Assembly (NCBI GenBank): GCA_963807865.1
Contig: CAWEDK010000037.1
Location: 18,535-82,534, forward strand
DNA: 64,000 nucleotides
Reading direction: 5' to 3'
Origin: VAZQ01 sp963807865
GTDB taxonomy: Bacteria; Pseudomonadota; Alphaproteobacteria; Rhizobiales; Xanthobacteraceae
Each line of letters opens with the position of its first letter. The first letter of the stretch is position 1. The notes beneath the pieces were generated by a model. That model was given only the letters and a program-made list of their open reading frames with translations, searched no databases and had not been told where the DNA came from. The position numbers and the translations under genes are program-made. Of this stretch, positions 1 through 9,944 are shown piece by piece.

Positions 1-2
1 TG

Positions 3-74
3 AAGGCCGCCAAGGCACTCGGCCTCGACGTGCCGGTGCATCTCCAGCAGCGCGCCGACGAGGTGATCGAATAA
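3..74 (+). CDS. ABC_sub_bind family substrate-binding protein, C-terminal end (partial)
   Basis: The reading frame open from the left edge ends at the TAA at 72-74. The last 23 residues finish in RADEVIE, the usual C-terminal signature of the ABC_sub_bind (periplasmic substrate-binding, LraI/TrpX-like) family that is heavily expanded in Bradyrhizobium. Only the tail is visible, so neither ligand nor integrity of the gene can be judged. Relics of the same family recur through the first 16 kb. Confidence 0.6.
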   Translation, partial: KAAKALGLDVPVHLQQRADEVIE

Positions 75-228
75 GGGCTGCCTTGACGCGATTGCTCACA
101 GCTGCTTATGGCACCTTCGCGACAGGTGTTCTTGCAACGAGTTTATGCTCACTATTGGGACATAGCAGACATCGAACGATGTTCGGCCCGAACCGTGTCG
201 GCCTCACTACCTTTGGCGGCACCATCTA

Positions 229-714
229 TCAATCGCGAAAGTCCGTTAAAGCATCTGACAGCTCGGCCATGCGATTATTGGCACGGCGAAGCCGCCGACA
301 GAGCTCGCGGTTGATATTCTGCATGACGATCACATACGCTTGGATGTCGGCTTTGTAGTATGCGTAGAGGCTTCGGGCCGTGAGCTCGTACAAAACGGTT
401 GAGCTGTCCGCGACAACGGTGGCTGATCGGTTCTGCACTTCGATTAGCGTCATTTCGCCGAAAAAATCACCAGGCCCGAGACCCGTCATGCGAATCGCGC
501 GCCCCGACTCCCCGAGCTTGCTCACGACCAGCTTGCCGGAGTGAACAATATACATTGAGCGCCCCGGATCTCCCTCTGCCACGACAGTGGCGCCGACGTC
601 GACGCGGCGCTCGACCAACATTGAGATCAGGAGATCGAGACTTTCGTCAGAGAGGCCACCGAAGAAAGGTGTGGAGACCAAGAACGCCTTCAGAATGGGC
701 GAACTGACAGCCAT
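229..714 (-). CDS. Cyclic nucleotide-binding domain protein (Crp-like sensor without DNA-binding domain)
   Basis: A 161-residue protein made almost entirely of one cNMP-binding beta-roll (about residues 15-130). The phosphate-binding cassette is visible as GDFFGEMTLIE followed by NRSA, so the Gly-Glu pair and the Arg-Ser-Ala that contact cyclic nucleotide are kept. After the roll there is only a helical tail (about 130-161) rich in Arg and Asn, and no helix-turn-helix, so it is not a full Crp/Fnr regulator. It may act as a soluble cAMP sensor or partner of another protein. The gene stands alone between relic-rich intergenic stretches. The family call is firm; the role is unknown. Confidence 0.75.
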   Translation of the reverse strand: MAVSSPILKAFLVSTPFFGGLSDESLDLLISMLVERRVDVGATVVAEGDPGRSMYIVHSGKLVVSKLGESGRAIRMTGLGPGDFFGEMTLIEVQNRSATVVADSSTVLYELTARSLYAYYKADIQAYVIVMQNINRELCRRLRRANNRMAELSDALTDFRD

Positions 715-1065
715 AAGCCAAATATACTCCCGCTCCCAGAGCTTGACATCACCTTATCGCATTCCGGCATCAAAGAAGATCTGGCGTCCACGGCGCGTAT
801 AGTACGCTGCATCTGCTTACGTCCGTTTGGCCCACGCGATCGATGTCAACCTGCTGAATCCATGTCGGCTTTCGGGGCATTGCCGACACAATGCGATGTT
901 CGACGCACGCCAACTCTGTAGCGATTGACCCATAGCAGACATGCGCGCCTTGGAATTGCTGCGGCGCAATGTCTCTTAAAGCCCGTTTCGGCCGTAGTGG
1001 TTTTCTGATTAAATTGGCCGCATTACGAGCCAACATTGGCGTGGTCCTAAGCCTTGGAGAAGGCG
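715..1065. other. Gene-free stretch with degenerate intergenic repeats
   Basis: No convincing gene. The motif ccatagcagacat at about 929-941 recurs upstream near 160-172 (acatagcagacat), which suggests decayed dispersed repeat sequence rather than coding DNA. Confidence 0.35.
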
Positions 1066-1151
1066 ATGCGACGGCGCGAAATCATTGCAGGAATTGCTGG
1101 GACGGCGGCTACGGTGCGCGCGCAGCCAAAAGTTCGCGTTCGCAGCATTTC
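1066..1151 (+). pseudogene. Relic of ABC_sub_bind protein N-terminus
   Basis: From about 1069 the frame reads MRRREIIAGIAG followed by an Ala-rich stretch and RAQPK, which is the characteristic start and signal peptide of ABC_sub_bind proteins in Bradyrhizobium (usually MRRREF followed by a Gly-Ala-rich core and ARAQ). The resemblance stops after about 25 codons, so only the leader survives. Confidence 0.5.
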
Positions 1152-1228
1152 ACTAAGATGCCTCGCCCGAGCAGAGCAGATTGATCGAGCGAAAAGGTCG
1201 ATACGCACCAACAATCTGTGTGAACGGT

Positions 1229-2527
1229 ATGCTGGGACTTGATCGCGCGCAATTGTTCAGGATGTGCGCCGCGGTCCTGTGTATCGCAGGAATCGCTTGG
1301 ATCGCTATAACTAATTTCGCACCTGCGCCGCCCTCAAAGATCACGCTTGCCACGTCGTTTATCGGCGATCACTACCATGATTTAGGACGTCGTTATCAGG
1401 GAATGCTGGCAAATGCGGAAATTGAGGTAGAGTTGCAAGTGACCGATGGGGCGAAGGAAAACTTGAGACTTCTGAATGATCCTAACTCCGGCATACAAAT
1501 TGGATTTATGCTGGGCGGGATTTCAAAACACAGGCTCGCGCCTGATTTGCTTTCTTTGGGACGCATCGATCATCAAGTGATTTGGCTCTTTTATTCCGCA
1601 GGAGAGACGTTTGAGGAATTAACTCAGCTCCGCGGTAAGCGGATCGCCTTAGGAGCGGAGGGTAGTGGGGATCGGGCTCTTTGTGAAAAGATACTTGCTG
1701 TAGCTGGGATAACATTTGACAACGCGACCCTGCTATCTTTCGGCCCCGAGGAATCCGTAAAGGCGCTAGATGATGGAAAAGTTGATGTGATCTTCCGCAA
1801 TTTTTCAGCAGATTCGCCAGCGCTGAATGCTTTGCTAACAGGTCCTCAATACCGCCTCATGAGTTTTAATGAGGCGGAGGCCCTCAGTCGCATTTTCCCT
1901 TATCTGGTCCCATTGGTACTGCCGCGTGGCGCAATTGATCTTGCAAAGAAAACCCCTACAAGAGATATAACGCTCATCGCGACGACCAACGTATTGCTGG
2001 TACGCAAGGAAATTCATCCAGCGGTCATCGACTTGCTGACTTAAGCCATGTTGGAGGCTCACAGCGGATCTGGACTTTTTCAAAGGGCAGGAGAGTTTCC
2101 CTCGTCAATCGACCCTGAATATCCCGTCGCTCAGGGCGCTCTCGATTTCTACAAAAATGGCCCGTCGTTTCTGAATCGGTACTTGCCATTCTGGCTCGCA
2201 AACTATGCCCGAAGAACCATCGCGGTTCTTGTTGCAGCTATAGCGATTGTACTGCCGCTGTTCCGCTACTTACCGCAGCTATATAGATGGAGTATGCGCC
2301 GGCGATTACTATATTGGTATAGCCAACTGAAAGCCTTAGAAGCTTCACTCGACACAAGTTCAGAAAATAACAGCTTAGTTGATAAGCAATCTGAAATTGA
2401 ACGGATCGAAGATGCCGTCAGCCATATTCGTATTCCGTTGGCTCTGGCCGATCAGCTCTATAATTTGCGTGCTCACATTGATATTGTTAGGCGTAGGCTC
2501 AATCCCCGCGCACCGCTTACGATTTAA
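1229..2527 (+). pseudogene. TAXI-family TRAP transporter solute receptor with C-terminal membrane segment, broken by an in-frame stop
   Basis: A TAXI-type receptor binds a small organic acid or amino acid for a TRAP transporter. It opens with an N-terminal hydrophobic anchor (MLGLDR then FRMCAAVLCIAGIAWIA), followed by the binding domain (SKITLATSF, GKRIALGAEGSGD). After a TAA at 2042-2044 the same frame continues as AMLEAHSGSGLFQRAGEFP, a membrane helix near 2205-2265 and a helical tail (YWYSQLKALEASLD), exactly what the intact family has. The family normally has Gln at the stop, so a single C-to-T change (CAA to TAA) would explain it. I chose ATG 1229 over an upstream TTG at 1181 because it begins just before the anchor. 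No TRAP permease gene lies nearby. Confidence 0.75.
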
Positions 2528-2925
2528 AGAGCGGCCGAATAAAACAAACAAGTTCTTATGAGTCCTTGTTTTTGTTGTGTTAAGGAGCCAGCTCGTGAGA
2601 CTTGTGATCCATGATTTGGAGCCGCTTCGAGGGGCCCGAAAGTCTGGCAACTTGGGCGGATGGTATGCGCAGAGCTGGCTGAGTAGCCCGCTAAGGTGAG
2701 TTGCAAGGCCGCTAGGCAGGCCCACCTTATCGAGTTACGCGCCAATTTGTTGCGCTGCATATGTCGCCTAATGGCCCATCGCGTCATTCGCTGCGATGCA
2801 GAAATTCGGTCGCTCTTGGAGCGAAGCGGACATTCCGCGGGCGGCTTACGAGTGGCTCTCGCCCGTGCATGCCGCGAGGGGTTCGTCGACGGTGAGCACC
2901 TTTCCATTATTTTTCTGAACTTTCC
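2528..2925. other. Gene-free stretch
   Basis: No supported gene. The segment near 2819-2838 (agcgaagcggacattccg) belongs to a degenerate intergenic motif also seen near 7795-7815 (reverse orientation) and 9673-9692. Confidence 0.3.
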
Positions 2926-3117
2926 GATCCGGTTGACAGCGGCTTCGTCGCGAGCTTCGCGCGGCCAGATGGCAATGTCACCGGTTTCGTCGTTACGGGG
3001 CCGACGAAGGCCGGCAAGTGGGTGGAATTGCTCAAGGAGATTGCGCCGCAAGTCGTCCGGTCGCTCTCCTGTTCAACCCGGCCACGGCGCCCAATGCCAA
3101 GTCGGAATGCGCTGAAC
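2926..3117 (+). pseudogene. Relic of ABC_sub_bind protein, middle part
   Basis: Read from 2926 the codons give DPVDSGFVASFARPDGNVTG, then GKWVELLKEIAPQVV, and after a one-base loss near 3060 ALLFNPATAPNAK. These three blocks lie in that order in the centre of ABC_sub_bind proteins. There is no start and no C-terminus, and the frame is broken, so this is an internal gene fragment. Confidence 0.6.
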
Positions 3118-3312
3118 GTCCGAAACGCTCAGCGATAAGCAGTCTGGCTCGAGGCATCGGCTTCTGCGCGCTGAATCTGGTGCCCGATCCCCAGCTAGCT
3201 GAAGGCGACCGGCGAGCGTCTGGCGCTCGCGTCCTAATGATCCTGCGACGGGGGCGACACTAATCCGTGCGGCTGGCGACGACCGCACGGAAATGCTGCG
3301 ATCTACGGCGTC

Positions 3313-5562
3313 CTAGGTCCTCCGTTGTTGAACGGACGCCAGCGCCGCCTTGAGCTTGTCAGGCGTGAATGGGACCGAACGCAGCCGTGCGCCGGTCGCA
3401 TCGAACACGGCGTTGGCGATGGCCGGTGGAATGGCGCACGCCGTCGGTTCGCCAGCGCCCCACGCCACCGTTCCGGGGCGGTCGATCAACGTGATCTCGA
3501 CTTTTGGCGCCTGGGTGTGGCGCATGATTGGGTAGCTCGCCCAGTCGACGCTGTTCACACGATTCGTGTCCCAGGCCACTGCCTCCATCAGGCTTCGGCT
3601 GACCGTTTGCAGCACGCCGCCTTCGACCTGATTCGCGACGCCGTCAGGGTTCACCATCTCGCCGCAGTCGTGGCTGGCGCAGACGCGCGTGACGCGAATC
3701 TCGCCCGTCTCCTTGTTCACCTCGACTTCGGCGACCGCGGCCACGTACGTGATCGCGTTGTTGTAGCGAAGGTACGCGATGCCGCGTCCCTTTACGACCG
3801 GTCCGCTGCCGGCATTCGGATTCGGGCCGGGGCGGGCCTGCCAGTTCGCAAGTTTCATCGCGGCTTGCAAGACGTCGATCGCGCGTTGGTCCTTCAGATA
3901 CCGCAGGCGGTACTCCGCCGGATCGGCATTCGCCGCCATTGCGAGCTCGTCCATGAAGCCCTCGTTGGCGAAGGTGTTCTCGATCCGCCCTGGGCTGCGC
4001 AGATGCGAGGAGCGGAAGAATGCTTCCGCGACATGCTTGGTGTTCACCAGCACATTCGGGAACGGGTAGGGCTGCCCGGAATTCTGAAACAGGAAGCCGA
4101 CCCAGTTGCCCGGCCGCGGAATGCCGGTCTCGGTCGCCGCAAGCAACGGGAAGTCGAGCGGCTTGAATGCGGCGATGTGATTGAGCGCGATATAGAAGTC
4201 GCCAGTCCACGCGACAACGTTACCCTGTGCGTCTAGCCCCGCCTCCAGGTCCATGGTGCGCGGCGGGCTCTTTGGTGAGCGTGCGGTCTCATCCGCTCGC
4301 GACCATTGCACGCGCACCGGCTGGCCGACTGCCATCGCGATCAAGGACGCATCCGCAGCCGCATCCTCGGTACCGTTGCGGCCGTAGCAGCCAGCCCCTT
4401 CGATGAAGACGAGCCGGATCGACTCTCGCGACAGGCCGGTGATCACGGCCAGCTCGTGCTGCATCGAGTGGGTCGCCTGCGACGACGTCCACACCGTCAG
4501 CTTGCCGCCTTGGAAGTCGGCCACCGCACAGGACGGGCCGATTGTCGCGTGCGTCTGCACCGCGAAGTCATAGGTCGCCTTGACGCGGCGGGCGCTACTT
4601 CCGACCGCGGATTTCGCGTCGCCGACGTTCTGAGTGATATCCTCCTTCGCGATCGGGCGCTTGCGCCAAGTCTCGAATACGGTCGTTGGATCTGGCAGGC
4701 CGGTGCCAGCAGTCCACGTCGCCTTCATGGCTCTCGCCGCCTTGACTGCCGCCCATTCGTTCCGGGCAACGACCGCGAGGAAGTCGCCTTTGCGTACGGT
4801 CTGCACAAAGCCGCCCACTTGCCGTGCGGCTGAATCATCGACGGAGACGATGCGTGCGCCGTAATCGTCGGGCCGGATCACGCGAGCGTGCAGCATGCCG
4901 GACAGGCGAAAGTCGTGGATGTAGGTGAATTCGCCCGTCACTTTGGTAGGAATGTCCACGCGCGGGATCGATTTGCCGATCACCTTGTAGCCGGGCGCCT
5001 TCTTGAGTTCGATCTTGGGATCAACTTCGAGCTTCACGCCGTCGCCAATCAGCTCGCTGTAACGCAAAGCGCGTTCGCGATTGGCGCTCACGCGCACCAC
5101 GCCATCCTCGACGACAAGATCGGTCGCCGGAACCCCAAGTCGCTCGGCGGCACGCGCCACCAGAGCGCGGCGCGCACTTGCCGCCGCTCGCCGGAGCTCC
5201 GAGCCGCCCTGAAAGATCGTGAGATTGCCGGCGGTCAACCACTGGTCTGGCGTCGTCGCCGTGTCGCCCATCACCATCTCGATACGGTCGAACGGCACGT
5301 CGAGTTCTTCGGCGGCCATCTGCGCAAGTGCGGTCCGGGCGCCGGTGCCAAGATCGACTTTGCCGCAGAAAACCGTGACGCGGTTATCTGGGTTGATGGT
5401 AAGCCACGAATCAATGGCTTCCTTCGCCACCGACTTCGGCGCGCGCAGCGTATTGGCGCCGGCCGGAGCCGGAAGGCCTGACATCGAGAAGCCGACGGCT
5501 AGAATGCCGCTCGCCTGCAGGAACGCTCGGCGGTCGAACGAAATCCTGTCATAAATCGTCAT
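3313..5562 (-). CDS. iorB: Molybdopterin-binding subunit of an isoquinoline 1-oxidoreductase/aldehyde-oxidase-type hydroxylase
   Basis: Large catalytic subunit of a molybdenum hydroxylase of the xanthine dehydrogenase family, about 749 residues, the usual length for IorB-like proteins. The N-terminus carries a twin-arginine-like leader (DRRAFLQASGILAVGF, about residues 10-25), suggesting export with cofactor bound. Visible family blocks include GKVDLGTGARTALAQMAAEE, DYGARIVSVDDS, GCYGRNGTEDAAADASLIA and GAGEPTACAIPPAIANAVFD near the C-terminus, where the Mo-coordinating Glu region lies. ATG 5562 is preferred over 5577 because GGGAGG lies just upstream of it. It follows the [2Fe-2S] subunit with 11 nt between them, so the pair is an operon. 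A third heme subunit is not present nearby. Substrate is not deducible. Confidence 0.85.
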   Translation of the reverse strand: MTIYDRISFDRRAFLQASGILAVGFSMSGLPAPAGANTLRAPKSVAKEAIDSWLTINPDNRVTVFCGKVDLGTGARTALAQMAAEELDVPFDRIEMVMGDTATTPDQWLTAGNLTIFQGGSELRRAAASARRALVARAAERLGVPATDLVVEDGVVRVSANRERALRYSELIGDGVKLEVDPKIELKKAPGYKVIGKSIPRVDIPTKVTGEFTYIHDFRLSGMLHARVIRPDDYGARIVSVDDSAARQVGGFVQTVRKGDFLAVVARNEWAAVKAARAMKATWTAGTGLPDPTTVFETWRKRPIAKEDITQNVGDAKSAVGSSARRVKATYDFAVQTHATIGPSCAVADFQGGKLTVWTSSQATHSMQHELAVITGLSRESIRLVFIEGAGCYGRNGTEDAAADASLIAMAVGQPVRVQWSRADETARSPKSPPRTMDLEAGLDAQGNVVAWTGDFYIALNHIAAFKPLDFPLLAATETGIPRPGNWVGFLFQNSGQPYPFPNVLVNTKHVAEAFFRSSHLRSPGRIENTFANEGFMDELAMAANADPAEYRLRYLKDQRAIDVLQAAMKLANWQARPGPNPNAGSGPVVKGRGIAYLRYNNAITYVAAVAEVEVNKETGEIRVTRVCASHDCGEMVNPDGVANQVEGGVLQTVSRSLMEAVAWDTNRVNSVDWASYPIMRHTQAPKVEITLIDRPGTVAWGAGEPTACAIPPAIANAVFDATGARLRSVPFTPDKLKAALASVQQRRT

Positions 5563-5573
5563 GTGCGCCTCCC

Positions 5574-6032
<459 letters not shown>

Positions 6033-6236
6033 TCCGTCCTCCCTAGTGGCTTATGCATTGGTCAGGCGTTCTGACCGATTTTGCTCTTCCTCGCTTTGCG
6101 TACCGACAATGGACTAGCCTGGGTTTAGCGAGGGGCGATGTTCAGTAGCTTGTCACTTGCGCGGTCGCTTCGCAATCGGTCTCGTTGCGATCGCCGGCAA
6201 CAATTGCGTTTCGTAGATTTTCTGGCCGGTTTCGGC

Positions 6237-6342
6237 GAGTATTGCGCGCACGCGGATGAATGTCAGCGGCTCGCCGATTCGTTATCCGGAGGTCAAGCAG
6301 CCGTACGAGGGTTTGGCCCGTCAGTGGCGAGAGCTTGCGTAG
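6237..6342 (+). pseudogene. Relic of a small Cys/Arg-Leu-Ala-type hypothetical protein
   Basis: The codons read EYCAHADECQRLADSLS and, after an indel near 6288, EVKQPYEGLARQWRELA followed by TAG. This matches the short helical proteins (AAECxRMA...WLRLA pattern) common in Bradyrhizobium. No start or ribosome site remains in this frame. Confidence 0.45.
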
Positions 6343-6749
6343 GGTGTGCACTAACCGCGATCAGCATCGTTCCCACGGAAACGGAGCGTCGCCTACGTTT
6401 GTGTCGCCGAACCAGCTTCGATGCTGCAACGACGCGCCTTTGTGTCCGCATCGAGTACACCGAGCGTGGTGCCGGATCAGGTCGGACGACGCCTGCTCGC
6501 CCCAGCGGATGATTAGCGGCGCATAGGCCCATGGCGCCGAGTGATGGCACCCGAGGATCACCTCGAGCTTGGCGCGCGCCATCATCAACCGCGTCCCGAA
6601 TACACGGGATGCGACGTGGGGCCGAAAATATCCAGCTATCAGCATTTGTGGATAATGACGCTGAAACGCCATCCCGATAATATTCTATGCGCTTACTGGC
6701 ATTTGCGTACCGACAGGTCTAAAAACGCGAAATGTGTGAGAGGTCATTA
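6343..6749. other. Gene-free stretch upstream of the Bug receptor
   Basis: No gene recognised. The last 25 bases contain the ribosome site for the next gene (gagagg before ATG 6750). Confidence 0.3.
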
Positions 6750-7727
6750 ATGCGTCGTCTGTTCCCCGTTCTTGCGGCGGTTGTCACGTTCACCGTCGTG
6801 CCCGCCTTCGCGCAGCCAGCGGCGCAATGGCCCGATCGGCCAGTTCGGCTGTTGGTGCCGGTCGGAGCCGGCGGTGCGGCCGATACGCTTTCACGCAATC
6901 TGTCGAACGGCTTCGCGCAATTCGCCAACGGCCAGCCGCTGATCGTGGAGAACCGACCCGGCGCCGGTGGTACTATCGCGGCGGCAGCGGTGGCGCGCGA
7001 GAAGCCGGACGGCTACACGCTATTCCTTGCCGAGGTTGGGCCCAATGCGGTGTCACACACGCTCGGGGCCAAGCTGCCTTACGACCCGCATACTGCCTTC
7101 ACACCGATCATCCACGTGGCCAACTTGCCGGCGGTCGTGCTGATCCGGCCAACACTGCCCTATACGAACCTGGCCGAATTCGTAGCCGCGGCGAAACAGC
7201 AGCCGGGCAAATTCAATTACGCCTCGGCGGGGATGGGTAATTGGACCCACCTGTTCATGGCCTATCTCAACAGCATTGCGGGAATAGACCAAGTCAATGT
7301 GGTCTATCGTTCAGGATCGGAGATGTTAACGGCGCTGTTGCGCAACGAAGCCGACACCGCGATCATCACCGTCTCGACCGCGCTTGGCCAGATCAGAGAA
7401 GGTAAGATCCGCGCACTTGCCGGAGCCTCTATGCGGCCGATGCCGCAACTGCCGGACACGCCATCTGCCGGGCAGACGATCCGCGGCTTCGATGTCGCTG
7501 TCTGGCACGGCATCGCCGGACCTGCCGGAATGGATTCTGCGCTCGTCGCGCGTATCAACGGCATCTTCAACCAAGTCCTCGATGTACCGACGGTGCGCAC
7601 GGCCATAACTGACGTGCAGGCCGCCGATATCGTTGGCGGCACACCTCAGCAGTTCGACACCTTCATCAAGAGCGAGTTGAAGCGTTGGCCGCAGGTCGTC
7701 AAGGCTGCTGGCATCAAGTCGGAGTAA
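6750..7727 (+). CDS. Bug-family (TctC-like) periplasmic solute receptor
   Basis: A 325-residue secreted receptor of the Bug/TctC family, which captures carboxylates or related small molecules in the periplasm for tripartite tricarboxylate transporters. The signal peptide is MRRLFPVLAAVVTFTVVPAFA-QP. Family marks are RPVRLLVPVGAGGAADT, IVENRPGAGG (the usual ligand-loop block) and EKPDGYTLF. ATG 6750 is chosen over 6732 because gagagg lies at good spacing and the signal peptide begins there. No TctA or TctB membrane gene is beside it, as is usual for orphan Bug receptors. The ligand cannot be read from the sequence. Confidence 0.88.
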   Translation: MRRLFPVLAAVVTFTVVPAFAQPAAQWPDRPVRLLVPVGAGGAADTLSRNLSNGFAQFANGQPLIVENRPGAGGTIAAAAVAREKPDGYTLFLAEVGPNAVSHTLGAKLPYDPHTAFTPIIHVANLPAVVLIRPTLPYTNLAEFVAAAKQQPGKFNYASAGMGNWTHLFMAYLNSIAGIDQVNVVYRSGSEMLTALLRNEADTAIITVSTALGQIREGKIRALAGASMRPMPQLPDTPSAGQTIRGFDVAVWHGIAGPAGMDSALVARINGIFNQVLDVPTVRTAITDVQAADIVGGTPQQFDTFIKSELKRWPQVVKAAGIKSE

Positions 7728-7965
7728 GGTCGCCTATTCTTCTGTTTTTGCACGCTGGGAAGCAACTTGTGGCAGGGCCCCCAGAGCAACTCGGAACGTC
7801 CGCTTTTGGTGGTATAGCGGAAGTGCATCGTGAAGTTGCCTTCGGCAACAGCGACGCGATGTGACCCATGTCTGCCATTCGACGATCAATTTTGCCGCAC
7901 TGCACGGCACCGTTCTCGCGCAACGATGTGGTAATGTGCTGCTCGCGGCCTAAGGAGGGGAGGCC

Positions 7966-8200
7966 ATGAGGCGGCGCAACTTCATCACGGTGCTCGGCGG
8001 CGCAGCGGCGGCGTGGCCGCTGGCGGCGCGCGCGCAGCAGGCGGTGATGCCGGTGGGGGGTTCCTCATCGCCCCGCCACCTGCGGGGTACGGGAATCTGA
8101 TCGGCGCGTTCCGCAAGGGCTTGAACGAGGCAGGCTATTTCGACGTCAAAATTCTCGACTGGCGGCGGATTCGGTCAAGTAGACGCTACGCCACCCCGGT
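7966..8200 (+). pseudogene. Relic of ABC_sub_bind protein N-terminus
   Basis: ATG 7966 has a strong ribosome site (aaggagggg) and reads MRRRNFITVLGGAAAAWPLA with ARAQQAVMPV, the classic leader of this family. A frameshift near 8055 moves the continuation (GNLIGAFRKGLNEAGYFDVKILDW) to another frame, and resemblance ends near 8200, where the gene is truncated. The good ribosome site suggests a recent loss. Confidence 0.65.
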
Positions 8201-8234
8201 CACCCTCGCACGATAAAAAACTTGTGGAGACAAG

Positions 8235-9491
8235 ATGCATCTTTGGATCATCCCAATGGTCTATGTGGCGGGTAGCCTGGCGTTCGGACTGGCGCTGCCG
8301 CGCATCGAACAATCCTATCTCGGCTTCGTTAGTCTTGGCTTGTCGGTCAGTTCGGCTCAGGCCTGCTTGTCGGCAGTGGCTTCAGGAATGATGGCGCTCA
8401 CCAGCGTAGTGTTCGCTATGGCTTTTGTGATGGTGCAATTCAGCGCCATTGCCTATTCGCCACGATTGGTACTTTGGTTTGCCAAGGACCGCTTCCTTTT
8501 TCATTCGCTCGGCGTTTTTTCGGCAACATTCGTCTATGCGCTTTTTGCGTTAGCCTGGATTGATCGAGACGGTTCTGGGGTTGTACCGGCCGTCTCTGTA
8601 TTGCTTGTGGGATTTCTGCTCGTCGCCAGTATGCTCCTGTTTGCCAGGTTGGTGCAGCGGTTGACCGCATTGCAGATCACGAGCGTATTGCAGTTAATCG
8701 GTAACAGGGGCCGCTTGGTCATTCAGGAGATGCTGGAAACTCTTGGCCAACGACCGGCGCTCGAAGTTAAAGCGGATAGAGGCAATGCGCCGGTTGGCCC
8801 GATCTCCCAGACCGTCACCTATTCGGGAAGTCCAAGAACGATCACAAAGCTTGAGATCGATGCCCTCATTCAACATGCACGGCAGGCGGGAGCGGTAATT
8901 GTAATGGCTTGCGCCGTGGGCGAAACCCTGCTCGAAGGCAGCATTGTCCTATGCGTGCACGGTGCCTCGGGGAGACTTGCCGAGAGCGACTTGATGGGTG
9001 CTATTCATCTGGGTACGGAACGCACTTTCGAACAGGATCCAAAATATCCCATCCGCCTCCTAGTCGACATTGCCATCAAGGCTCTTTCTCCTGCGATCAA
9101 TGATCCAACCACCGCGATTCAAGCCATCGATCAGATAGAAGACCTTATGCGTCGCATCGCGCGGCTCGACCTGGACGCGGGCCTAGTCAGTGACTCAGCT
9201 GGCGTGCTTCGTCTGGTTGTTCTGATGCCGACGTGGGAGGACTATCTGATGCTCGCTTTTGACGAGATTCGGCAGTTCGGCGTTGGTTCCATACAGGTGA
9301 TGCGTCGACTGAGAGCGGCGCTCATGGACCTTGCGGAATCGACTATGGTCGCAGAACGCCCCAAAATGACGCGACGCTATCTCGGGCAACTCGATCTGAC
9401 CATCGAGCATTCGCAATTTGATCCCGACGATAAGGCCAAGGCTTTGCAAGCGGATCGGCAAGGGCTCGGCCTTTCACGGCGACTTACCTGA
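8235..9491 (+). CDS. DUF2254-family membrane protein
   Basis: A 418-residue protein that matches the DUF2254 predicted membrane family in layout: about four hydrophobic segments in the first 150 residues (IPMVYVAGSLAFGLALP; MMALTSVVFAMAFVMVQFSA; LFHSLGVFSATFVYALFALAW; SVLLVGFLLVASMLLFARL), then a soluble region with the well-conserved IKALSPAINDPTTAIQAIDQ block (about residues 280-300). Function of the family is unknown. A ribosome site (tggag) precedes ATG 8235. It stands alone. The ABC_sub_bind relics on both sides suggest it sits where older genes decayed. Confidence 0.8.
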   Translation: MHLWIIPMVYVAGSLAFGLALPRIEQSYLGFVSLGLSVSSAQACLSAVASGMMALTSVVFAMAFVMVQFSAIAYSPRLVLWFAKDRFLFHSLGVFSATFVYALFALAWIDRDGSGVVPAVSVLLVGFLLVASMLLFARLVQRLTALQITSVLQLIGNRGRLVIQEMLETLGQRPALEVKADRGNAPVGPISQTVTYSGSPRTITKLEIDALIQHARQAGAVIVMACAVGETLLEGSIVLCVHGASGRLAESDLMGAIHLGTERTFEQDPKYPIRLLVDIAIKALSPAINDPTTAIQAIDQIEDLMRRIARLDLDAGLVSDSAGVLRLVVLMPTWEDYLMLAFDEIRQFGVGSIQVMRRLRAALMDLAESTMVAERPKMTRRYLGQLDLTIEHSQFDPDDKAKALQADRQGLGLSRRLT

Positions 9492-9534
9492 CCGTGCGAG
9501 ACTGCCAAGTGTGGCGCGCACCTTGGCGGCCAAT

Positions 9535-9597
9535 AATCTTTTTGTCCCCGCCGCAGCCGTCATGCTGCTTCTCGCCCGCGCCGACGAGGTGATCGAG
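9535..9597 (+). pseudogene. Relic of ABC_sub_bind protein C-terminus
   Basis: The codons around 9562-9597 read LLLARADEVIE, the family's terminal signature, but the expected stop is a Glu codon and the frame runs on without meaning. Only this tail remains. Confidence 0.45.
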
Positions 9598-9944
9598 GAA
9601 TTGCTGCACGTGCGTGCGTCTCATCCTGGCCCGAAGCGGTCATACGCTGCGATGCAATGATTTGTCGGCTTTCGGGTGCGAAGCGGACTTGCGGACGGTT
9701 GACCCGAGCGACCGTATCGACGCGAATGAGCCAAAGCGGAAGCGGTGCGCGTCATCACTCGATCACCTCGTCAGGCGACGAACCCCTTAGGTCGTTCACT
9801 GCAAATTTGCCTCGCCGTTAGTGTACCAACAGCGGAAGAAATGCGGACGCACTGCGACGTGAGATCGGTGAACCCGATATTGAACGTTCTAGAAATTCAA
9901 GGCGGGCTCTGTGTCGAAGCCCGCCAATTCGCGCTGCTCGAATC
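9598..9944. other. Gene-free stretch
   Basis: No gene recognised. Contains another copy of the degenerate motif gaagcggactt near 9678. Confidence 0.3.
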
